Assembly (NCBI RefSeq): GCF_000787815.1
Contig: NZ_BBPO01000001.1
Coordinates: 51,110 to 111,882 of the forward strand
DNA length: 60,773 nucleotides
Direction of reading: 5' to 3'
Origin: Streptacidiphilus neutrinimicus
GTDB taxonomy: Bacteria; Actinomycetota; Actinomycetes; Streptomycetales; Streptomycetaceae
Shown: in pieces, positions 32,577 through 38,955 of the stretch
Numbering within the stretch: position 1 is the stretch's first letter
Layout: each line of letters opens with the position of its first letter
Notes under the pieces: generated by a model
What the model was told of the DNA's origin: nothing
Database searches by the model: none
Seen by the model: only the letters and a program-made list of their open reading frames with translations
Program-made: the position numbers and the translations under genes

Positions 32577-34403
32577 GACGCCACCTCCAGCAGTTCTCGT
32601 GCCTCGGCCGGGCGGGAGGCGGCGCGGCGCACCGCGAACTCCTCACGCCACAGCTCGAACATCAGCAGCGACCAGGTCGCCAGGGCCAGGCAGTCGGCCG
32701 GCCGGGTCCGCTGCGCCCGCAGCAGCCGCTCGACGGCCGTCGGGTCCAGCTGTCCGCCGGTGCGCAGCCGGGCGGGGGAGAGCACCTCGCGCGTGTACGC
32801 CCACAGCGGCGTCCCGGGCGCGAGCATCGCAGTGATCGGCAGGGTGAAGGGTTGCTTGGGCCGCTCCAGCACGCTGCGCGGCAGCAGTCCGCGCGCGGCC
32901 GCGTACAGCGCCACCTTGCCGCGTCCGCCCTCCGGCGACAGCCGGTGGCGCTGCGGCAGGGCGCGGGCGAGCTCGCGCACCGACCGCTGGCAGAAGGGCA
33001 GCCGGACTTCGACGGCGTGCGCCATGCTCAGGTGGTCGACCCGCCGCAGGTGGTAAGCGGGCAGCCGGACCTGGGTCTCGAAGTCGGTGAGGACGTCGAG
33101 CCGTGACCGGTGCGCGGCCTCCTGGCGCAGCCCTTCCGTGATCGCGTCCGAGGCGCTGCCCCGGTCGGAGACGAACGCCCGGTAGTCGGCGCTGTAGAGT
33201 CGCGGCCGGGCCTCGGCCGGGATCGCCGCGAGCGCGTCCACGTACGCGGGCAGCCAGGTCCCGCGTGTGGTGACGGCGGCGTGGATCCGGCCGTACCCTG
33301 CGAACACCTCGTCGGCCGCGTCGCCGGTCAGCGCCACCTTGAACCCGGCCTGGTGCACGGCCTCGAAGAGGCCGTAGGTGCTCAGGGCGATCGGGTCCGC
33401 GTTGGGCTGGCCCAGGTGCCAGGCCACGGCGGGGAGCAGCTCGGGGAAGCGGGCCACGTCCAGCTCGACCTGGTGGTGCACCGTTCCGGCCCGCTCCGCC
33501 ACCTCACGGGCGAAGTGCCTTTCGTCGTGCGGCCATTCACCGCGGTAGGCGATGTTGAAGGAGTGCACGCCGTGCGCCTGGCGCGTCGTCGGCCATCAGC
33601 GCGGTGACCAGGCTGGAGTCCAGCCCGCCGCTGGTGATCGCGCACACCTTGGCGTCCGCGACCGTCAGCCGCCGTACCTCCTCCGCCAGGGCCTCCCGCA
33701 CCTGTTCACCCGGCTCCCCTCCGGTGACGGCCGGGCGCTCGGGGGCGGGCCTGCGGTGCAGCCGCAGCCCGCGCGAGCGCGAGCAGACGGCGGTGGTCCC
33801 GGGCGGCAGCACCTGCACGCCCTCGACGAGGGTGTGCTCGCCGAACGGCGTCTTGGTCGCCAGGTAGCTGTCCAGCCCCGGCTCCCACAGCGTCGGCCGC
33901 TCCCGTCCCAGGGCCAGCAGCGCGGGCAGCTCGGAGGCGAAGTGCAGCCTGCTGCCGTCCCAGCGGTAGTAGATCGGCTTCATTCCCGCCTCGTCGGTGG
34001 CCAGGACGAGCGTCGGCTCGGCGCGCAGGTCGATCAGCGCCACGGCGAACATCCCGTCGAGCCGTTCGGCGAACGCCCTGCCGTGCTCCTGGTAGAGGGC
34101 GGGCAGCACCGCGCCGTCGCAGCGGTCCGCGAACCGGTGGCCGCGCGCCTCGAGCTGAGCACGCAGCCCGGTGTGGTTGTAGATCTCGCCGTTGAAGACG
34201 GCCTTGACCCGTCCGCCGTCGCCCTCGTAGGGCTGCCGCCCGCCGACCGGGTCAGTGATCGCGAGCCGGTTGCTGCCCAGCGCCCATCCGGCGCCGTGGG
34301 CGAGCCGGGCCTCGTCGGGCCCGCCGTGCCGCTGCAGCGCGCCGGCCGCGCGCATGTCGTGGGGTGAGAGATCGGCGTCGAAGTGCCCGTGGATTCTGCA
34401 CAT
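32573..34403 (-). pseudogene. asnB: Asparagine synthase (glutamine-hydrolysing), split by one frameshift
   Basis: First gene of the operon. The N-terminal half starts ATG 34403 with MCRIHGHFD, the nucleophile Cys2 of a class II glutaminase, followed by VFNGEIYNHTGLR and the AMP-forming loop ITSGGLDSSLVTALMADD. At about 33570-33590 the frame changes: the first frame ends at 33537, while the other continues as HGVHSFNIAYRGEWPHDERHF, LTGDAADEVFAGYGR and on to a normal C-terminus at 32573. Both halves are well conserved, so the lesion is recent, a sequencing error, or a recoding site; no slippery heptamer is evident. Joined, the protein would be about 609 residues, normal for AsnB. It would amidate a carboxylate using glutamine. 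Confidence 0.8.
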
Positions 34404-34452
34404 GATCGCTGGTGCCTTCTGCTCGGGGTGGATCGATGCCTCCACGTTCGGC

Positions 34453-34489
34453 AGCCCGTTGTCCCGCCCGCCTGAGCCCGTTGTCCCGC
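34453..34489. promoter_or_regulatory. Two 15-bp direct repeats before the five-gene operon
   Basis: AGCCCGTTGTCCCGC occurs at 34453-34467 and again at 34475-34489, a 22-bp period (two helical turns), 50-86 bp upstream of the asparagine synthase start. Exact repeats on one helix face are what a dimeric or tandem-binding activator would use. The regulator is unknown. Confidence 0.5.
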
Positions 34490-34589
34490 ACCGGCCCCGC
34501 ACCCGTCCCGGGCTCCGAACCGCTGTGCGGACCGGGCCACGGACCGGAGTGCGGGCGGGTGGTGCGCCGGGGGTCGGGGCTGTGTCACC

Positions 34590-34652
34590 ATGTGCCGCGT
34601 GGTCGAGGTTGACAATTTGTTGAAGCCCGGTCGTCCGCGGGGCGCGCGATGA
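34590..34652 (+). CDS. Possible 20-codon ORF coupled to the aquaporin gene
   Basis: ATG at 34590 reads MCRVVEVDNLLKPGRPRGAR and stops in TGA 34650-34652, overlapping the channel ATG. It has no strong ribosome-binding site. A TTGACA hexamer and the quasi-palindrome TTGACAATTTGTTGAA (34609-34624) lie inside it, so this may instead be promoter or MarR-operator sequence. Confidence 0.25.
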   Translation: MCRVVEVDNLLKPGRPRGAR

Positions 34653-35440
34653 CCGGGCCGACGCCGGAGCCGATGCTCCACCCCTTGGCGCGGCGTCTGG
34701 GCGGCGAGTTCGTCGGGACGCTCGCGCTGGTGGCCGTCGTGGTGGGCTCCGGCATCCAGGCGCAGCGGCTCACCCCGGACACCGGTGAGCAGTTGCTGGC
34801 CAACGCGCTGGTCAGCGCACTGGGGCTGGGGGTCCTGATCGCGCTGCTCGGGCCGGTGTCCGGCGCGCATCTGAACCCCGTGGTCACGCTGGCGGCGTGG
34901 TGGACGGGACGCCGCGACGGGCGCGGGCCACGTCCCGCCGAGGTGGCCGCGTACACGGCCGCGCAGGTCGCCGGGGCGATCGGTGGCGCGCTGCTCGCGG
35001 ACGGGATGTTCGGCGGACCGGTGGCGCGGTTCTCCCGGCAGGGCCACGACGGCGTCCACCTCTGGCTCGGCGAGGTCGTGGCCACCGCCGGGCTGGTGCT
35101 GCTGGTCGTCGGGCTGGGCCGGACCGGGCGGGAGGCGGCCGCGCCGGTGCTGGTCGCCGCCTATATCGGTGCGGCGATCTGGTTCACCTCGTCGGGCAGC
35201 TTCGCCAATCCCGCCGCGACGGTCGGACGTGCCTTCACCGACAGCTTCACCGGTATCGCGCCCCGCTCCGTGCTTCCCTTCGTTTTCGCCCAACTCGTCG
35301 GCGCCGCCGTGGGGCTGGCGCTCGCGCCGATGCTGTTCGGCCGCACCGCCGTGGCCCGGTGGAGGCGAAGCGGGGTCGGCGTCGACGCCGACGCGTGCCC
35401 TCCGGGGCCGCGACCGGCTCCGGACGGTCGGGCGGTGTGA
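34649..35440 (+). CDS. MIP family aquaporin/glycerol-facilitator-like channel
   Basis: 263 residues with six membrane helices and two half-helix loops. The first loop reads HLNPVVTL (Asn76-Pro-Val in place of Asn-Pro-Ala) and the second FANPAATVGR (Asn187-Pro-Ala), with the selectivity-filter Arg following. The altered first motif occurs in some bacterial channels and may shift selectivity from water to small solutes such as glycerol or metalloid acids. The 28-residue C-terminal tail is hydrophilic. ATG at 34649 has no obvious ribosome-binding site. It diverges from the five-gene operon and converges on a MarR gene, a possible regulator. Confidence 0.9.
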   Translation: MTGPTPEPMLHPLARRLGGEFVGTLALVAVVVGSGIQAQRLTPDTGEQLLANALVSALGLGVLIALLGPVSGAHLNPVVTLAAWWTGRRDGRGPRPAEVAAYTAAQVAGAIGGALLADGMFGGPVARFSRQGHDGVHLWLGEVVATAGLVLLVVGLGRTGREAAAPVLVAAYIGAAIWFTSSGSFANPAATVGRAFTDSFTGIAPRSVLPFVFAQLVGAAVGLALAPMLFGRTAVARWRRSGVGVDADACPPGPRPAPDGRAV

Positions 35441-35494
35441 GCCCCCGCCCTCCCGTGGGTGCGGTGGGTCGGGGCGCGGCGGTGCTCCGGTGCG

Positions 35495-35962
35495 TTACGG
35501 CAGGCCGACCCGGTCGGCGAGCAGCTGCAGAGCCTCCCCCAGGGCGGCGCGCTGAGCGTCGGTCAGCTCCGCGGTGAGGTCGGCGTCCAGGTCCCGGCTC
35601 GCGGTCTCGCAGCGGTCGAGGAGGCGACGGCCCTCGTCCGTCAGCGTCAGCACCTGCCGTCGGCGGTCCTGCGGGTCCCGGACCCGTCGCACGGCCTGGA
35701 GCTCCTCCAGGTGGTCGGCGAGCGAGACCACCAGGCTCGGTGCGACGCCCATCCGCGCGGCCAGCTCCTGCTGGGACGTCGCCGCGCCCGCGCCGAGCGC
35801 GACCAGCAGGCCGATGTGCTTGGGCTTGAGCCCGAGGTCGAACGTCTCCAGCGCGCGGGTGAAACGGTCCGTGGCCACGGTCCCGAGGGTGCCGAGCTTG
35901 AAGACCAAGGTCGCGCTGAGGCCCGGGAGCCGGGGGGACGCCGTGCCGGTGACATCGCTCAT
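35495..35962 (-). CDS. MarR family transcriptional regulator
   Basis: 155 residues. The winged helix-turn-helix spans about 55-120 (SQQELAARMGVAPSLVVSLADHL, wing DPQDRRRQVLTLT), with dimerisation helices at both ends. The wing motif D-x-x-D-R-R is canonical. ATG at 35962. Its own upstream region holds ATCGTTCAGTGATCGAAT, a loose inverted repeat that could be an autoregulatory site. It shares the intergenic region with the DUF2568 gene, but the perfect palindromes there look like TetR rather than MarR operators. The ligand is unknown. Confidence 0.9.
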   Translation of the reverse strand: MSDVTGTASPRLPGLSATLVFKLGTLGTVATDRFTRALETFDLGLKPKHIGLLVALGAGAATSQQELAARMGVAPSLVVSLADHLEELQAVRRVRDPQDRRRQVLTLTDEGRRLLDRCETASRDLDADLTAELTDAQRAALGEALQLLADRVGLP

Positions 35963-36020
35963 GCGGGGAACGATACCGCCCGGATATCGTTCAGTGATCG
36001 AATGAAGCGGCGCTCATAAA

Positions 36021-36037
36021 CAAGAGCAGTGCTCTTG
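36021..36037. promoter_or_regulatory. Palindromic operator 1 upstream of the DUF2568 gene
   Basis: CAAGAGCAGTGCTCTTG is a perfect 17-bp odd palindrome overlapping a TTGACT -35-like hexamer (36035-36040). Its centre is 53 bp (five turns) from that of operator 2. Confidence 0.7.
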
Positions 36038-36073
36038 ACTGCGATCGACGCTCTCGCGCACACTGTTCTCAAG

Positions 36074-36090
36074 CGAGAGCGGTGCTCTCG
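36074..36090. promoter_or_regulatory. Palindromic operator 2 upstream of the DUF2568 gene
   Basis: CGAGAGCGGTGCTCTCG has the same AGAGC-N3-GCTCT core as operator 1, with one arm mismatch. A further half-site GCTCTCGC lies at 36050-36057. TetR-type regulators commonly use such sites, but none is encoded within 20 kb. Confidence 0.65.
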
Positions 36091-36123
36091 GAACGGTTGG
36101 TTCCCCGCCACGAGGAGCGCGTC

Positions 36124-36489
36124 ATGATCCCCAAGCCGCTGCACCACGCCAACGAGCTGCTCGCGTTCCTCCTCGAACTCGTCGCCCTCGGCGGCCTGGT
36201 CTGGTGGGGCTTCCGCACCGGTCACAACCCGGCCGTCCACCTGGTCCTCGGCATCGGCGCACCGCTGGCCGTGGCCGTCCTCTGGGGTCTCTTCGCGGCG
36301 CCCCGGGCCCGCCACCCGCTGCCGGTCCCGGCGCTGGTCGTCTTCAAGCTGATGGTCTTCGGGCTGGCCGCCGCCGCGCTGTACGCGGCCGGCGCCCACA
36401 CCTTCGGCCTCGTCTTCGCCGTCGTGGCGGTGGTCAACACCGTGCTGGCCACCGCCGACCGCGAGTCGCTCGCCCGCCTGACCCACTGA
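36124..36489 (+). CDS. DUF2568 (YrdB-like) four-helix membrane protein
   Basis: 121 residues with four membrane helices; it starts MIPKPLHHANELLAFLLELVAL and carries the GLVWWGF segment of the family. Function unknown. ATG at 36124 follows GAGGAG by five bases; an upstream in-frame start at 36082 lacks one. Two matched palindromes before it indicate tight repression. It ends 22 bp before the convergent acyl-CoA synthetase. Confidence 0.85.
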   Translation: MIPKPLHHANELLAFLLELVALGGLVWWGFRTGHNPAVHLVLGIGAPLAVAVLWGLFAAPRARHPLPVPALVVFKLMVFGLAAAALYAAGAHTFGLVFAVVAVVNTVLATADRESLARLTH

Positions 36490-36511
36490 GGGCCGCGGCC
36501 GACTCGCCGAC

Positions 36512-38275
36512 TCAGCCGCGCGAAAAGTCCTCCTCCCAGAACTCCAGCTTCCCGCGCACGGGGGTCTCCGCGCCGCCGGTCAGCCCGCTGCCGCCGTGCA
36601 ACTCCTGCTCCCGGCCCCGCAGTTCCACGCGCCGGATCTTGCCGGAGACGGTCTTCGGCAGCTCCGCGAACTCCAGTCGCCGCACCCGCTTGTACGGCGC
36701 CAGCCGACCCCGCGCGAACTCCAGGATCGACCGCGCCGTCTCCGCGTCCGTGACGGCCCCGGGGACCAGCACCACGTACGCCTTCGGCACCGACAGCCGG
36801 ACCGGGTCCGGCGACGGCACCACGGCCGCCTCCGCCACCTGCGGGTGCTCGATCAGGACGCTCTCCAGCTCGAACGGCGAGATCCGGTAGTCCGAGGACT
36901 TGAAGACGTCATCGGTCCGCCCGACGTAGGTCAGGTAGCCGTCCGCGTCACGGAACGCCACGTCGCCGGTGTGGTAGAAACCGCCGGCGGTCGCCTCCGC
37001 CTGGCGCTCCGGGTCCTGCTGGTAGCCCGTCATCAGGCCCAGCGGGGCGGTGTCCAGCGGCAGGCAGAGCTCCCCCTCCGCGCCGGGCTCGGTGACCACC
37101 TCGCCGCTCACGGCGTCGACCAGCGCCACCTCGTAGCCGGGAAGAGGCACGCCCATCGAGCCCGGCTTGACCACCAGGCCGGGCGGGTTGCCGACCTGCG
37201 CGGTGGTCTCGGTCTGCCCGAAGCCGTCGCGCAGCGTCACACCCCAGGCGGTCTGCACCCGCTGGATGATCTCCGGGTTCAACGGCTCACCCGCGCCGAC
37301 GAGTTCGCGCAGCGGCGGACGCCACTGGGTCAGGTCTTCGAGGACCAGCATCCGCCACACGGTCGGCGGCGCGCAGAACGAGGTGACCTGGTGGCGGACC
37401 ATGGCGTCCAGCAGCGGACGAGCGGCGAACCGCGGCTGATTGACGATCAGGATCTCCGCTCCGGCGTTCCACGGTGCGAAGAAGTTGCTCCACGCGTGCT
37501 TGGCCCACCCGGGCGAGGAGACGTTCAGGTGCACGTCGCCCGGCCGCAGGCCGATCCAGTACATCGTCGACAGGTGGCCGACGGGGTAGGAGCGGTGGGT
37601 GTGCTCCACGAGCTTGGGGCGGCTGGTGGTGCCGGAGGTGAAGTAGAGCAGCATCGGGTCGTCGGCGCGGGTCGGCCCGTCGGGGGCGAAGCCCTCGGGA
37701 GCCGCGGCGGATTCCGCGTAGGAGAGCCATCCGGGCACCGGCTCGCCCACGGCGATCCTGGTCCAGTCGCCGCCGATCCCGGCGAAGCCGCCGGTCAGCC
37801 CGGATTCGGCGATCACGTGGCCCACCTCGCCGCGCGTCACCCGGTCGGCGAGGTCCTCGGGGGAGAGCAGGGTGCTGGCGGGGATGACGACCGCACCGAG
37901 CTTGATCGCGGCCAGCATCACCTCCCACAGCGGGACCTGGTTGCCGAGCAGCAGGAGCACCCGGTCGCCGCGGGCCACGCCGAGGCCGCGCAGCCAGTTC
38001 GCGACCTGGCCGGAGCGGGCGCTCAGCGCGGCGAAGCTCAGCGCGGTCTCGGCGCGGACCTGGCCCTCCGGTGTGAGGTCCACGACGCGAAGGGCGATGT
38101 CGTCGTTGCCGTGCGCCTCGGGGTCGAACCAGTCGAGGGCCCAGTTGAAGTGGTCGCCCTGCGGACGCGGGAGCCGCCGGGCCGCCTCGATGTCGCCGCG
38201 GTGACGCAGCAGATGGTCGCGCGCGGCGCGGAATTCGGCTGTCGCCTCCTTCGGGGGCGTGCTGTCCGGTGCCAT
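36512..38275 (-). CDS. AMP-forming acyl-CoA synthetase (acetyl/medium-chain type)
   Basis: 587 residues, ANL superfamily. P-loop YFTSGTTSRPK, the A5 motif GFGQTETT, A7/A8 TGDVAFRDADGYLTYVGRTDD and the catalytic Lys in LPKTVSGKIRRVELR are all present. The N-terminal region (FNWALDWFDPEA) is that of the acetyl-CoA/medium-chain synthetase group. It activates a carboxylic acid to its CoA thioester through the adenylate. The next gene but one on the other strand encodes a lysine acetyltransferase fusion of the type known to control such synthetases by acetylating the A10 Lys, so a regulatory link is plausible. Start ATG at 38275. Confidence 0.92.
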   Translation of the reverse strand: MAPDSTPPKEATAEFRAARDHLLRHRGDIEAARRLPRPQGDHFNWALDWFDPEAHGNDDIALRVVDLTPEGQVRAETALSFAALSARSGQVANWLRGLGVARGDRVLLLLGNQVPLWEVMLAAIKLGAVVIPASTLLSPEDLADRVTRGEVGHVIAESGLTGGFAGIGGDWTRIAVGEPVPGWLSYAESAAAPEGFAPDGPTRADDPMLLYFTSGTTSRPKLVEHTHRSYPVGHLSTMYWIGLRPGDVHLNVSSPGWAKHAWSNFFAPWNAGAEILIVNQPRFAARPLLDAMVRHQVTSFCAPPTVWRMLVLEDLTQWRPPLRELVGAGEPLNPEIIQRVQTAWGVTLRDGFGQTETTAQVGNPPGLVVKPGSMGVPLPGYEVALVDAVSGEVVTEPGAEGELCLPLDTAPLGLMTGYQQDPERQAEATAGGFYHTGDVAFRDADGYLTYVGRTDDVFKSSDYRISPFELESVLIEHPQVAEAAVVPSPDPVRLSVPKAYVVLVPGAVTDAETARSILEFARGRLAPYKRVRRLEFAELPKTVSGKIRRVELRGREQELHGGSGLTGGAETPVRGKLEFWEEDFSRG

Positions 38276-38449
38276 CGCGATCTCCTCCCGCGGGGGCGCA
38301 CAGCGGCGTGCGCCGAACGGATCACACCGTTTCAGCCGCCCAGGGGCGGGTCAAGGAGGCCAAGCCGTCGGCCGTTTCGGAGGAGCGGCAGGGGCGGGGC
38401 ACGGTGCCGCGCCGCCTCGGCGGCGCGGCGGGCCCCAGCGCCCGGAGGC

Positions 38450-38728
38450 TCAGGCGGCGGGCAGCTCGTTCAGGCCCTCGCCCACCAGTTTCGCCAGGCG
38501 GTCGAGCGCGGCGTCGGCGCCGTCGGCGTCGGAGGCGAGAACGACCTCCTCGCCGCCCTGGGCGCCGAGGCCCAGCAGCGCGAGCATGGACGCGGCGTTG
38601 ACGGGGTCGCCGCCGTTCTTGGAGATGGTCACCGGTACGCCCACCGCGCCGGCGGCGCGGACGAAGATGGAGGCGGGACGGGCGTGCAGGCCCTCGGGCC
38701 AGCCGATGGTGACGCGGCGCTCTGCCAT
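38450..38728 (-). CDS. ptsH: Phosphocarrier protein HPr
   Basis: 92 residues. HPr of the sugar phosphotransferase system: receives phosphate from enzyme I at His15 (GLHARPAS) and passes it to EIIA proteins. The regulatory Ser lies at 47 (NAASML). ATG at 38728. In streptomycetes ptsH is under DasR, the GlcNAc-responsive GntR regulator, and a near-perfect dre site lies 121 bp upstream here. Cytoplasmic. Confidence 0.96.
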   Translation of the reverse strand: MAERRVTIGWPEGLHARPASIFVRAAGAVGVPVTISKNGGDPVNAASMLALLGLGAQGGEEVVLASDADGADAALDRLAKLVGEGLNELPAA

Positions 38729-38846
38729 GGTGCGTGCCTTTCGCGTGGTGCGTGGTGCGTGTTGATCCGCGATGCGGTGACTCGAGGATTCGGACCACTC
38801 AGGTTATTCGTAGCATTCGGCTCCGGTCCGGACCCGTCGGCTCTCC

Positions 38847-38862
38847 TGTTGTCTAGACCATT
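38847..38862. promoter_or_regulatory. DasR-type (dre) operator upstream of ptsH
   Basis: TTGTCTAGACCA (38849-38860) differs by one base from the palindromic dre core TGGTCTAGACCA. It lies between ptsH and the divergent acetyltransferase fusion and could act on either. The fit to the known DasR regulon supports ptsH. Confidence 0.7.
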
Positions 38863-38955
38863 CTGACACGCCTTCGCGGGGACCGGGCGCGGCCCCTCCA
38901 CGACCCCTTCTGCGTCGCACGCTACCCATGCCGGTTCCGCGGTTAACCTGAGCGA

